64,000 bases of DNA, taken from contig NZ_CP108383.1 in the NCBI RefSeq assembly GCF_035958815.1, positions 7,874,001-7,938,000 of the forward strand. The letters are read 5' to 3'. Position 1 is the stretch's first letter. The number at the start of each line of letters is the position of its first letter. The DNA is from Nocardia sp. NBC_01327 (lineage in GTDB: Bacteria; Actinomycetota; Actinomycetes; Mycobacteriales; Mycobacteriaceae). Position numbers and translations under genes: made by a program. Below, piece after piece: positions 41,482 to 50,857 of this stretch. The notes under the pieces are model-generated. The model was not told the origin of the DNA and did no database searches. It saw only the letters and a program-made list of their open reading frames with translations.

Positions 41482-43002
41482 GTGGAAACAGACGAAAAAC
41501 CGGCCGGTCAGTCCGGTCGACGGTTCCGAGTCTGTTGGCGCACGACGCTGTTCAGTTGTGGCGTACTGATTCTCGCCCTACCCCTGGTCATCGACTCCCG
41601 GCGGCTCGCACTCGCCACCCTGATCGCCTCGGTCACCATCAGTGTGGTCATGATCGGCGCAGGTGTACATCAGCATAAGCCCCGCCGCCCGCTGCCCTGG
41701 TATCTACTGTCCGCCTCCGCCGTGCAATTCACCATCGGCACCGCGCTGCGGCAGACCACCGACTGGCACCACCACCCCTTCGACGATCTGTTCACCCTCA
41801 GCGGCTACTGCTGCATCGGTGCGGCGGCCGTGCTCTGGCTGCGCCCGCGGCAGAACAGCACCGATCACGATCTGCTGCTGGACTCCGGCCTCATCGGACT
41901 CGGTGCGGCCCTGCTGTCCTGGACCTTCCTCATCTCGCCGATCCTGCACCGGGCGCAGACCTTCAACTTCAGCACCTTCACCGCTGTCATCTATCCGGTG
42001 GTGGATGCCCTGCTGCTGACCGTGGTCGCACACTCGGTGGTGACCTCGGCCCGCTCGGAGGCCTCGCTGCGGCTGGTGTATCTGGCCATGCTGGTCATCC
42101 TCGCCGGCGACCTCGCCTGCAATCTGGAAACGGCCGGATCGGCCGAGCTCGGGCGCCAAATCCAGCTCATGCCACTGCAACTCGCGTACACGCTGATCGG
42201 CGCGGCGGCCATGCATCCGACCATGGTGGTGCTCGGCAGTCCGCGCGATATCCACGCGCACCGCTCGCGCCAGCGCGCCAGCATCATCGCCATCGTCATG
42301 ATCGTGGCGGCTCTGGTGCCGGTGGTCGGCTCCAGCCTGGACATGATGGATCGAGTGGTCGTCTCCTCGCTCTTCGCGCTACTACTAGCCGGGGTCCTGC
42401 TACGCAGCGAACGCGCCATCGAACGCAGCGCCCGCAGCGAGCGGCGCGCGCAGTATCAGGCAGACCACGACATGCTCACCGGACTGCTGAACCGCGCCGC
42501 CCTGCTGCGGGCGCTGCATCGTAATCGGGACCGGTGGGGTGATCAGCCCCTCGCACTGCTGTTCATCGACCTGGACGGCTTCAAAAGGGTCAATGACAAT
42601 TACGGGCATGCGGTCGGCGATGAGCTGATCGCCAATGCGGCAGCGCGCATTCGGCGCATGATCCGCCGCGATGACGCGGCCGCCCGCTACGGCGGCGACG
42701 AATTCGTGGTGCTCGCGCCGCTGAGCCGCCAGCAGGCGCTGCTGCTGGCGGAAAGACTGCTGGCCTCGCTGGGTGAACCGTTCGAGCTCAGTGCCGCGGA
42801 GGTGCGCATCGCCGCCAGTATCGGCATTGCCTGCAGCGGACCGCGCAGTGCCGATATCACCGTGTACGAGCTTCTGCGCGAAGCGGATTCGGCCATGTAC
42901 CACGCGAAGGAATACTCGCTGGGGTACGTTTTTCATGCTGATCTCAGGCACGGACACCCGGAGTCCGGGCCGCGCACTTGGCACCGGGAGTCTGCGGTCT
43001 GA
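41482..43002 (+). CDS. Membrane diguanylate cyclase (GGDEF)
   Basis: This 506-residue protein starts at a GTG after GAGGGGGG. Roughly 330 N-terminal residues form 8-10 hydrophobic helices with no recognised sensor domain. The C-terminal GGDEF domain has DHDMLTGLLNRAAL, FIDLDGFKRVNDNYGHAVGD and the active-site G404-G-D-E-F408. An inhibitory RxxD site (RRDD) lies five residues before it. It should make cyclic di-GMP from GTP at the membrane and be product-inhibited. There is no EAL domain. It follows no recognisable operon. Confidence 0.9.
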   Translation: METDEKPAGQSGRRFRVCWRTTLFSCGVLILALPLVIDSRRLALATLIASVTISVVMIGAGVHQHKPRRPLPWYLLSASAVQFTIGTALRQTTDWHHHPFDDLFTLSGYCCIGAAAVLWLRPRQNSTDHDLLLDSGLIGLGAALLSWTFLISPILHRAQTFNFSTFTAVIYPVVDALLLTVVAHSVVTSARSEASLRLVYLAMLVILAGDLACNLETAGSAELGRQIQLMPLQLAYTLIGAAAMHPTMVVLGSPRDIHAHRSRQRASIIAIVMIVAALVPVVGSSLDMMDRVVVSSLFALLLAGVLLRSERAIERSARSERRAQYQADHDMLTGLLNRAALLRALHRNRDRWGDQPLALLFIDLDGFKRVNDNYGHAVGDELIANAAARIRRMIRRDDAAARYGGDEFVVLAPLSRQQALLLAERLLASLGEPFELSAAEVRIAASIGIACSGPRSADITVYELLREADSAMYHAKEYSLGYVFHADLRHGHPESGPRTWHRESAV

Positions 43003-43042
43003 CATCGTATTCGCTGTCACCGCACGGATATTCGGGTCCATC

Positions 43043-43564
43043 ATGCAGTTCTGCGCACTCCGGTACCAGCTGGGCATCACCATAACGACGGGCGCGGCCA
43101 TCGTGGCGCTCGGCGCGGCGGGAGCCGCCGGTGCGGCTCCGCCCGAGCTCGGCGCCTCACCCGGCCTCTCCTTCACCGCGCCCGCCGACTCCGACGGCGC
43201 ACCGCCCGGCACGGCCATTGCGCTGGGAACGGGTTCGTCATCGCTGTCGGCCAATCCGGGGTCGGCGTCCGGGCTGGCCTCCGGTTCGAGTTCGCTGCAA
43301 TCGGACTCCGCCGCAGGCGGTCCCCCGGGGACCGGTTCGGGCAATCCCACCTCGAGCTCGTCGAATTTCGGCAACAAGCTCGGCACATTCGGGCCGAACC
43401 TCGCGGCGGGCATCGAAAATCTCATGCGCGCCCTGGGTTTTCGGCCGGGCGCCGTACCGAGCCTGCCCGGATGCCCAGAAGCCGGGCAGACCCCGCATCT
43501 ACGCGGTCTACCCGGCTACGATTCGCTGCTGGACCCCGGCGGAACCGGAATCTCGTGCAGCTGA
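43043..43564 (+). CDS. Secreted Ser/Gly/Pro-rich protein of unknown function
   Basis: This 173-residue protein has a likely signal sequence (MQFCALRYQLGITITTGAAI followed by Ala/Gly-rich core). The mature part is a low-complexity Ser, Gly and Pro-rich region. A conserved-looking end follows: FGPNLAAGIENLMRALGFRP and a final stretch with two cysteines (LPGCPE and GISCS). It begins 41 bases after the diguanylate cyclase. No domain was recognised. It is probably a cell-surface or secreted protein. Confidence 0.65.
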   Translation: MQFCALRYQLGITITTGAAIVALGAAGAAGAAPPELGASPGLSFTAPADSDGAPPGTAIALGTGSSSLSANPGSASGLASGSSSLQSDSAAGGPPGTGSGNPTSSSSNFGNKLGTFGPNLAAGIENLMRALGFRPGAVPSLPGCPEAGQTPHLRGLPGYDSLLDPGGTGISCS

Positions 43565-43589
43565 GGGTGGAAACTCCTAGGGCCGCAGA

Positions 43590-44390
43590 CTAACCGGCCA
43601 GCTCGTCGAGCAGCTTGCGGGCATTCTCCAATTCGGCCTGCAACTGCTCGACCTTGGCACGCTGCGTCAGTCGCACGGCCTCCAGGATCGAATCGACGAC
43701 CTCGGCGACCTCGGGGTGCAGCAGTTTGGCTGCCTGCGAGACCGCCGAACCCGGTACCGCGAGACCACGAATGGTGCGCTTCTTGCCATTGACCACATCG
43801 AGGGTCCACTCGCCGTCGGTGGTGCCGTTGAGCGTCACCGTGACCTCGACCGTTTTGGTCTTCTTGGCAGCGGAGGCATTGGCGGCCGCATTGCGCGCGG
43901 GGCGCGAGGCGGTACCGGCGGGCTTCGCCGCGCCGGGCTTACCGGCCTCCGAGGCTGCCGCGGCGGCGTCGGAGGAGGCCTGCGGCGTATCGGTTTTCAC
44001 GGGCGTATCGGTTTTCACGATGGGAGCAGGCGGAGTGATCGGCGGGGCGGCCGGTACGGGTGCGGGCGACGGCATCGTCACGGTGGAGTCCTTCCTGGTT
44101 GCCGTTTTCTGCTTTGCACCGGCCGCGGCTTGCGGCCGGGCCGGTTTGGTCAGGGTCACCTCGGTGGGACCGAACGAAAGCACATCTTTGGAACCGGTGG
44201 GCTTCACCTGCAGGAAATCACCCTCGGATGGATCACCGAGTGAGATCACCTTGCCGGAACGGCCTTCCGGTACTCCGACCGCTGCCGCCGTGAACCACAC
44301 CGCCGGCGGACGGCCTGCATCGATCTGCTCGGCAATGTGCCGAATCTCGGTCTCTGACAAGGGCTGTGGCTTGGTGCTACGGGACGACAT
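43590..44390 (-). CDS. DUF6319-like protein
   Basis: This 266-residue protein is in three parts. Residues 1-85 form a compact domain (ETEIRHIAEQIDAGRPPAVWFTAAAVG, in part EQIDAGRPPAVWFTAAAVG, then GDFLQVKPTGSKDVLSFGP). Residues 86-185 are an Ala/Pro/Lys-rich disordered linker. Residues 186-266 form a second domain (VEVTVTLNGTTDGEWTLDV, then a helical, coiled-coil-like tail VEQLQAELENARKLLDELAG). I believe it matches the actinobacterial DUF6319 family. The basic linker suggests nucleic-acid association, but no function is known. Confidence 0.68.
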   Translation of the reverse strand: MSSRSTKPQPLSETEIRHIAEQIDAGRPPAVWFTAAAVGVPEGRSGKVISLGDPSEGDFLQVKPTGSKDVLSFGPTEVTLTKPARPQAAAGAKQKTATRKDSTVTMPSPAPVPAAPPITPPAPIVKTDTPVKTDTPQASSDAAAAASEAGKPGAAKPAGTASRPARNAAANASAAKKTKTVEVTVTLNGTTDGEWTLDVVNGKKRTIRGLAVPGSAVSQAAKLLHPEVAEVVDSILEAVRLTQRAKVEQLQAELENARKLLDELAG

Positions 44391-44593
44391 GGGACTCTCC
44401 GGGCGGACGGTGGGACATCAGCGTGCACAGAGCATGCCCCATGGCACCGACAAATCCACATCCGAAGAATTCGCACCGCCACCGACGCACTGGTCAGCGA
44501 ACGTTCAGCTTCCGACAGGTGCGGCCCACCGAGCATGGCCGGCGGGTCCGATCGTAGGCGCTGTACCCCCGCTGTGCGCAACTTTCCGGGCGC

Positions 44594-45001
44594 TCACAGT
44601 TGTTCGACGCCGCGCAGCACGCAGCGGACCGACTGCGGCCGCGTGACCGGATCGAGCACGGTCTCGGTGGTGAAGTCCTGGGTGCCTCCCGGCGCCACCA
44701 GTACCTCGGTGCTGGTGCGTTCCAGCACTGCCGATTCCGGAGTCATGAAACTGATCACCACAAGGTACCGGTGTTCGATCTGATCCCGATTGCTCACCAC
44801 CGCGGTGGCCTCCCAGCCGGACGAGGTGCCCTCACAGCCGGTGACGAATGCGCTGCGCTGCATCTCGGCGGTGGTGTGCTGCATATCCGCCCGGTCGGCG
44901 GTATCGACCGCTGCCTTCGGTTCGCTCGAACGGCCGCAGCCCGACAGCAGAGCCGCACATCCGCAGAGGACACCGACGAGCCTCAGGTAGGGGGCGATCA
45001 T
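44594..45001 (-). CDS. Predicted lipoprotein
   Basis: This 135-residue protein starts at an ATG with GGGAG upstream. The signal peptide ends in a lipobox LLSGC near residue 22, so it should be lipid-modified and anchored on the outer face of the membrane. The mature domain is predicted to be an all-beta sandwich (WEATAVVSNRDQIEHRYLVV, then VLVAPGGTQDFTTET, then VRCVLRGVEQL) with two further cysteines that could form a disulphide. It resembles FxLYD-type surface domains in outline only. Confidence 0.75.
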   Translation of the reverse strand: MIAPYLRLVGVLCGCAALLSGCGRSSEPKAAVDTADRADMQHTTAEMQRSAFVTGCEGTSSGWEATAVVSNRDQIEHRYLVVISFMTPESAVLERTSTEVLVAPGGTQDFTTETVLDPVTRPQSVRCVLRGVEQL

Positions 45002-45154
45002 GAATCTCCCTTTCCACCACGCACTTCCGTGCAATATCTCAGCTGTGAAGCGTCCCAGCCGCCCCCCGCAACACACCGTTGCCGCTAATTAGCCGCGCGC
45101 AGAGATTACCGCAGTTGAAGGGCGTGTCTTGATACCACGCCAGGCGTGTCGCCC

Positions 45155-46048
45155 TCAGCTCGCGCCCAGCACCTCCAGCACCCGGCGGGCCTGATAGTCC
45201 GCACCCAGCTGGTTCGGATGGAAGGGTACGGCCAAGCCGACGGGATTGCCGGAGAACGGCACCAAGCCCTCCACCCAGCGAGTGCCGACCGGCTGGCAGG
45301 CATCGTGGCCCGCGCTGCCGTCGTAGGTGTCGACAAAATCGACTCCGGTACTGGACGCGACCTGCGCGAGCATGGTGTGCAGTTCGAGCAGCTTGCTGCC
45401 CAGCCAGATTGCGTCCGGATCCGAGATCGGGATGGTGGGGAAGCAACCGCCGGTGAGACCGATGCCCTCGAAATAGTCGAGCAGCAGAATGCGGGCATGC
45501 GGGGAACGGGCCTGGATGCCCCGGACCGTATCGATCACGCGCGATCGGGCGCGGGCGATGTTCGATGACATCTGGTCGACCCCGCCGACGACCATCTTGT
45601 CCAGGCACGGGGTCGCCGCCGGATCGACTGTCACGCAGGTCTGCACGGTCGCCGCCAAATCCGCGTCATTGCCGCCGATTTCGAGGGTCACCAGATCGGT
45701 GCTGCCGGTGAGGCGATCGAACTGCGGCGGATTGGTGCCCAGCGGCCCGCTCTGCTCGGCGGTCATATTCGCGGTGACGGCAGCGCCGCAGGTGGCATCG
45801 CGGAACACCGGGACCGAGAGCGCCGCCGCGACCTGTTTGGCGTAGTTGTGCGCACTCTGTACGCAGTTCGCCGGCGTGAAGGCGGTGGTGATCTGGCTCA
45901 GGGTGGCATCGGCGGCCCACGAATCACCCAGTGCCACATACTCGGCGACGCCCGGCCCGGGGGCGTCACCCTCCGCCGCATACGCCGATCCGGCCGGTAG
46001 TACCGCCGCAAGCGCGGCGGCCGACAGTAGTGCGCGCGAGAACTTCAT
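45155..46048 (-). CDS. Secreted SGNH/GDSL hydrolase
   Basis: This 297-residue exported esterase-like enzyme has a signal peptide (MKFSRALLSAAALAAVLPAG, cleavage near AYA-A), block I VALGDSWAAD with the catalytic serine, block III LEIGGNDADL and block V VPFHPNQLGADY with the catalytic histidine. Six cysteines in the mature part suggest disulphides. It resembles secreted lipases and esterases of actinobacteria such as the Streptomyces GDSL lipase. Its neighbours do not point to a substrate. Confidence 0.88.
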   Translation of the reverse strand: MKFSRALLSAAALAAVLPAGSAYAAEGDAPGPGVAEYVALGDSWAADATLSQITTAFTPANCVQSAHNYAKQVAAALSVPVFRDATCGAAVTANMTAEQSGPLGTNPPQFDRLTGSTDLVTLEIGGNDADLAATVQTCVTVDPAATPCLDKMVVGGVDQMSSNIARARSRVIDTVRGIQARSPHARILLLDYFEGIGLTGGCFPTIPISDPDAIWLGSKLLELHTMLAQVASSTGVDFVDTYDGSAGHDACQPVGTRWVEGLVPFSGNPVGLAVPFHPNQLGADYQARRVLEVLGAS

Positions 46049-46174
46049 CGTTGTCTCTCCCCGGGCCCCGACCCTGTGGATTCGAACTGGACCTTCGTCC
46101 AGTGGCGAACCTAACAGCAGCTCAGGGCTTTTGCCCGGCGAAATCGGAAAATCCGCGCGGGCCGGGAATCCGCA

Positions 46175-48649
46175 CTACACCCGATCCACCGATTCGACCC
46201 GCTCGTAACCCAGCAGCACATCGTGCGCGACTTCGCCGTCGACCACCGTGACGCGGCTGAAGACCGGCGGATACCCGCGCGCCATCACCGTGTAGCGACC
46301 GTCCGCCAGATCCGGCACCACATAGTGCCCGGTGTCGTCGGTGCGCGTGACGGCGATCAGATCACCGCCCTCGTCGAGCACCGTGATCTGCGCATCCGGA
46401 ACCGCATAGCCGGCCTCGGTGCTCGCCGATCCGGCCAGCACCGCGCGCGGCAGCAATTCCACATCGTGGCGCAGCATTCCGGTATCGGGCACGGTGAGGG
46501 TGGACGCGGCGGGCCGCATATGCTCGGCCACGACGACCAGCGTGTAGGTGCCCGCGAGCACGCCGCGGCAGACATACCCGCCGTCGGCGGTGGTCACGGC
46601 ACAGCCGATGACATCGCCGAAGGCATCGGTGAGGGTGACCGTGGCATCGGCCAGCGGCACACCCCGGCCCGCCGAACGCACCACACCCGAAACCTCACCC
46701 GAACCGATGAGCGCGATATCCAGCTGCTGCGGGCGACGCCCGACGGTGATCGTGACCGCGGAGGGCTGATACCCGCTCGCCGAGACGATCAGCACATAGC
46801 CGCCCGCGCGCGGCACCCCGATCCGGTAGCCGCCGTCCGCGGTGCCGATGGCACGCGAAACCTGGTGTCCCCGCTGATTGATCAGCGTCAGCACGGCGTC
46901 GGAAATCGAGTGGCCGTCCTCGCGGTGCACACATCCGGAGATGGCCAGACCGGCAGGCTCGATGATCCGCAGTTCCGGCTCGGGTTCGGGCTCCGGTTCC
47001 GGCTCCGGTTCGGGCTGCGGCTCCGGTTCCGGCTCGGGCTCCGGTTCGGGCAGCGCCTCGACCACCACGGGGGCCGGACTGTCCTGCAGCGGAATCTCTT
47101 TCATGAACATGAGCACTGCCGCGGCCACCACCGCCACCGCGGCGGCGACATAGAACACGCCGCTCATGGCATCGGTGAAGCCGATCAGAATGGGCACCCG
47201 CAGCTCATCGGGGAGCGCGGCGATTCCGGTGGTATTGCTCTGGATTCGGCCCAGCTGCGCGGCGTCGAAGCCGTTCGGAAGGCTGCCGCCGAAGGCGTGC
47301 AGGATCCGGTGCGGCAGCAGATTGAACAGGATGGTCAGGAAGACCGCCACACCCAGCGTGCCGCCCATCTGGCGGAAGAAGGTGGCCGAGGCGGTCGAAA
47401 CGCCCATATCCGAACGCGGACCGGCATTCTGGGCCGCGATGACGAGCGTCTGCATACAGCCGCCCAGGCCGAACCCGATAATGCCGCAGTACAGCAGCGG
47501 CTGCCACATCGCGCTGTCGTAGTGCACGCGGGCGAAGAGCACCGAGCCGATCGCGATCACCATCGAACCCGCCACCGGCAGCATCTTGTAGCGCCCGGTG
47601 AACTTGGTGACCAGTCCGGCCAATTGCGCGCCGATCATGATGCCCACCACGAGCGGCAGCATGAACAATCCGGCGCGGGTCGGCGAGTATCCGCGCACCA
47701 CTTGGAAATACAGCGGCACCAGGACGATCGCGCCGAACATGGCAACGCCCACAATGAATCCGCCGATAATGGCAATGCTGAAGGTGCCACTGGTGAAGAG
47801 CCGCAAGGGAATCAGCGCGGCATCCTTCATGAGCAGTTCCACAATGACGAACAGCACCAGCCCGGCCGCCGCGATGCCGTAGCAGGCCAGTGCGCGATGG
47901 GAGCTCCAGCCCCACTCCCGGCCCTGCTGGGCGATGATGAGCAATGGCACGGTGGCAATGGCCAGGGCAATCGCGCCCAGCCAGTCGGTGCGATAGTCGC
48001 GCCGCGGGAACGGCACGTTGAGCACCTTGGCGACCACCAGCATGGCGAGCACGCCGATGGGCACGTTCACCAGGAACACCCACCGCCAGCCCTCCAGCCC
48101 GAGCAGATGATCGGCATTGGAGAGCCAGCCGCCCAGCACCGGGCCGAGCACGGTCGCGATACCGAAGCACATCATGAAATAGCCCTGGTAACGCACCCTT
48201 TCGCGGGCGGGCACGATATCGCCGATAATCGTGAACGCCAGCGACATGAGCCCGCCCGCGCCGATGCCCTGCGCTGCACGGAATCCCGCGAGCTGGTACA
48301 TGCTGGTGGCGAAGGTGCAGGCCACCGAGCCGAGCACGAAGACCCCGATAGCGATGAGGTAGCAGGGTTTTCGGCCGTAGATATCGGCGAGCTTGCCGTA
48401 CAGCGGGGTGCTGATGGTGGCGGTGATGAGGTAGGCCGTGGTGGCCCACGCCTGCTGGTCGAAACCGTGCAGGCTATTGGCGATTCGAACGATCGCCACG
48501 CTCACAATGTTCTGGTCCAGGGCGGCCAGGAATACGCCCAGTAGTAGACCGGACAAAATGGTCATAATCTGCCGATGTGAGAGTTCCGCTCTCGCATCGG
48601 AATCCAGAGCCGGCGGGATAACCCGCGGCTTGGTCATGGTATTCGTCAT
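46175..48649 (-). CDS. MFS drug:H+ antiporter (DHA2) fused to three beta-sandwich repeats
   Basis: Residues 1-530 form a 14-helix EmrB/QacA-type exporter with LYGKLADIYGRKPCYL (motif A) and MCFGIATVLGPVLGGWLS (motif C). Residues 533-560 form a Glu-Pro repeat. Residues 562-824 contain three repeats of about 80 residues, each like a carboxypeptidase regulatory or CnaB beta-sandwich. Their parallel ends are TADGGYRIGVPRAGGYVLIV, TADGGYVCRGVLAGTYTLVV and DDTGHYVVPDLADGRYTVMA. With 14 helices the tail should lie in the cytoplasm, which is odd for such domains. The ATG at 48649 follows AAGGG. Confidence 0.87.
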   Translation of the reverse strand: MTNTMTKPRVIPPALDSDARAELSHRQIMTILSGLLLGVFLAALDQNIVSVAIVRIANSLHGFDQQAWATTAYLITATISTPLYGKLADIYGRKPCYLIAIGVFVLGSVACTFATSMYQLAGFRAAQGIGAGGLMSLAFTIIGDIVPARERVRYQGYFMMCFGIATVLGPVLGGWLSNADHLLGLEGWRWVFLVNVPIGVLAMLVVAKVLNVPFPRRDYRTDWLGAIALAIATVPLLIIAQQGREWGWSSHRALACYGIAAAGLVLFVIVELLMKDAALIPLRLFTSGTFSIAIIGGFIVGVAMFGAIVLVPLYFQVVRGYSPTRAGLFMLPLVVGIMIGAQLAGLVTKFTGRYKMLPVAGSMVIAIGSVLFARVHYDSAMWQPLLYCGIIGFGLGGCMQTLVIAAQNAGPRSDMGVSTASATFFRQMGGTLGVAVFLTILFNLLPHRILHAFGGSLPNGFDAAQLGRIQSNTTGIAALPDELRVPILIGFTDAMSGVFYVAAAVAVVAAAVLMFMKEIPLQDSPAPVVVEALPEPEPEPEPEPQPEPEPEPEPEPEPELRIIEPAGLAISGCVHREDGHSISDAVLTLINQRGHQVSRAIGTADGGYRIGVPRAGGYVLIVSASGYQPSAVTITVGRRPQQLDIALIGSGEVSGVVRSAGRGVPLADATVTLTDAFGDVIGCAVTTADGGYVCRGVLAGTYTLVVVAEHMRPAASTLTVPDTGMLRHDVELLPRAVLAGSASTEAGYAVPDAQITVLDEGGDLIAVTRTDDTGHYVVPDLADGRYTVMARGYPPVFSRVTVVDGEVAHDVLLGYERVESVDRV

Positions 48650-48782
48650 GTTTGGGGCCCTTGTCGGATTTCGGGTGTCCGTATAGGTGCGGTGCTACTC
48701 GAAAAGACCTCGCCATGAAGCAATTCGGGCAGCGTACTCCTGGTGATACGGACCCTTACGACACACCCCCGATATGAGGCGG

Positions 48783-49448
48783 TTACCCCTCCACTTGTGC
48801 GTACAGCGGAATTCCGGTGTGGAAGAAGCGAATGAGCTGACCGATGCGCACACTGTGGTCGGCGCAGCGCCCGAAGTGGTGCGCGAGCATGGCGATATCG
48901 ATGGCCATGGCGCTGCCGTGCGACCACCCGGCGTCGGAGGCGGCGTCGGCGACCTGCGCCCGCAATCGGTCCAGCGTCTCGTCGCGCGGCACCAGTATCC
49001 GATCACGCGGCGGGTTCGGTGCGGCAATGACTCCCACCACGGTCCCCGCCATATCCGCTACGGCGCCGGAGATTTCCGCGAGCATCTCGCTGAGAGGTTG
49101 CAGGGCAACCGGTTCCGGATAGCGGCGAACCACCACATCGGCCACCCGGCTCAACGCGGCCGCGACGCCCAGCAGATCGTCGGCGATCTGGATGGCGGTC
49201 ACCACGTGGCGCAGATCACGCGCGACGGGCGCTTCGAGGGCGAGCAGGATGACCGATCGGTCCTCACATTTGGCGTGCTCGATCTGCACCTGCTCCTCGA
49301 GCGCGAACACCTCGTAGGCCGCGGTGAGGTCACTGCCCACCAGCGCCACCGAGGCGCGCTCGGCCGACTCATGCGCCAACCGCGCCATATGCGCCAACTC
49401 GTCGGTCAGCGCCATGAGCTCGATGGAGAATTTCGTTCGCACTCGCAT
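48783..49448 (-). CDS. phoU: PhoU family protein
   Basis: This 221-residue helical protein consists of two three-helix PhoU repeats. Metal-site-like segments are AAALSRVADVVVRRYPEP and HHFGRCADHSVRIGQLIRFF. The ATG at 49448 fits the family length; the frame is open to 49496. PhoU proteins repress the Pho regulon through the Pst transporter and the PhoR kinase, and mycobacterial homologues affect persistence. No pst or phoR gene is in the window, so this is an unlinked copy. It is divergent from an AI-2E family gene. Confidence 0.84.
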   Translation of the reverse strand: MRVRTKFSIELMALTDELAHMARLAHESAERASVALVGSDLTAAYEVFALEEQVQIEHAKCEDRSVILLALEAPVARDLRHVVTAIQIADDLLGVAAALSRVADVVVRRYPEPVALQPLSEMLAEISGAVADMAGTVVGVIAAPNPPRDRILVPRDETLDRLRAQVADAASDAGWSHGSAMAIDIAMLAHHFGRCADHSVRIGQLIRFFHTGIPLYAQVEG

Positions 49449-49681
49449 ATCTTGTCCGCCCGCCCACACAACTGCACAATATCGCGGCAAAAGCATTCCC
49501 TCCGAATGCGTCTCGGCCTGTCATACGGAAAATAACCAACCGACCAGTCGTATTGGTGGCGGCGGAGAGTCCGGACGTCGAATTCAATTCACCGGATGTT
49601 CGTGATCGAACGCTTCCCGCCGACCACTCGGACCGGTGCGTCGGTGGCCGAAAACGCCGCGACGTACCCGACACTGGACCG

Positions 49682-50857
49682 ATGGCCGCACATCCCCCCG
49701 CTGCCGAGCAGAACGACGAGCCGGACACCGGCAGCGCGGTGCAGACCGCCGACACGCCGCCGTCGCCCGAGAGCCGGATGCCGGTGTGGCTGCCCCGCGC
49801 CATGGTGCTGGCGCTGGCCCTGCTCGGCCTGTTCGAGCTCGCCAATTGGGCTGCGCACGAACTGATCGGCATTGCCATCATGATGACGGTGGCGTTCTTC
49901 ATCTCGCTCGCCATGGAACCGGCCGTGGACGGGATGGCCGCGCGCGGCGTCAATCGGGGGGTCGCGACCGCGATCGTGTTCATCATCGTGTTCGCGTGCA
50001 CCGTGGGATTCCTCGTCACGCTCGGCATCCTGATGGTGGAGACCGTCAGCACCGTGCTCGATGAATTGCCGCGCCTGCTGGACGAATTGATCAGCTGGGT
50101 CAACCACACGTTCCATCAGAATTTCACCGTGGGTCAGCTGCGGGACCGGCTGTTCAAGGACTCCGACGTCATCAGCTCCTATGCCGAGCGGGCCGCCAAT
50201 AATGTGTGGGGGCTGTCGAATACGGTGCTCGGCGGGTTCGCAAAGGTCGTCACCATCGGACTGTTCAGCGTGTACATGACCGCCGACGGGCCGAAGCTGC
50301 GGCGTTCGGTGTGCTCGCTGCTGCCGCCGGCCAATCAGGGCGCGGTGCTGCACGCCTGGGATCTGGCGATCGACAAGACCGGCGGCTACCTGTACTCGCG
50401 GGCGCTGCTGGCCGTCATCTCGGCCCTGACGCACGGTGCGTTCCTCTGGATCCTGGGGATTCCGAACGCCTTTGCGCTCGGCATCTGGTTCGGCGTCATC
50501 GCCTCGTTCGTCCCGACCATCGGAACGTACATCGCGGGCGTGCTGCCGATTCTGGTGGCGCTCACGATCAGGCCGATCGACGCCGTGTGGATCCTCATCT
50601 TCGTGGTGGTCTACCAGTGGATCCAGGACTACGTGCTGCAGCCGCGCATTACCGCCCGGACGGTCGATGTGAACCCGGCGGTGGCGCTGCTGTCGGTCAT
50701 TGTGGGCGGGGCGCTGCTGGGGGCGGTGGGCGCGCTGCTGGCCATTCCCGCGACCGCCACGCTGCAGGCGTTTCTGAGCGAGTACGTGAAGCGCTACGAG
50801 GTCAATGAGGATCCGCGGATCGAGCGCACCGGAGGCAAGGCGCGCAAGAAACGCTAG
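49682..50857 (+). CDS. AI-2E family transporter (YdiK/PerM type)
   Basis: This 391-residue membrane protein has about eight helices in the family's arrangement. An N-terminal pair comes first, then a soluble region with DELISWVNHTFHQNFTVGQL, then the C-terminal block PSERTY-like GVIASFVPTIGTYIAGVLPI and QPRITARTVDVNPAVALLSV. The ATG at 49682 is used; a longer open frame begins at 49553. The family exports autoinducer-2 in some bacteria or works as a sodium/proton antiporter. The stop overlaps the convergent EamA gene stop by four bases. Confidence 0.85.
   Translation: MAAHPPAAEQNDEPDTGSAVQTADTPPSPESRMPVWLPRAMVLALALLGLFELANWAAHELIGIAIMMTVAFFISLAMEPAVDGMAARGVNRGVATAIVFIIVFACTVGFLVTLGILMVETVSTVLDELPRLLDELISWVNHTFHQNFTVGQLRDRLFKDSDVISSYAERAANNVWGLSNTVLGGFAKVVTIGLFSVYMTADGPKLRRSVCSLLPPANQGAVLHAWDLAIDKTGGYLYSRALLAVISALTHGAFLWILGIPNAFALGIWFGVIASFVPTIGTYIAGVLPILVALTIRPIDAVWILIFVVVYQWIQDYVLQPRITARTVDVNPAVALLSVIVGGALLGAVGALLAIPATATLQAFLSEYVKRYEVNEDPRIERTGGKARKKR

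Noticed and set aside
46970..47055. The GGTTCGGGCTCCGG-type tandem stretch as a regulatory repeat
   Set aside because: It simply encodes the Glu-Pro linker of the MFS fusion protein.
46223..48544. An open plus-strand frame of about 770 codons opposite the MFS fusion
   Set aside because: Its composition is dominated by Arg, His, Gln and Gly, as expected of an antisense frame. The minus strand encodes a complete transporter.
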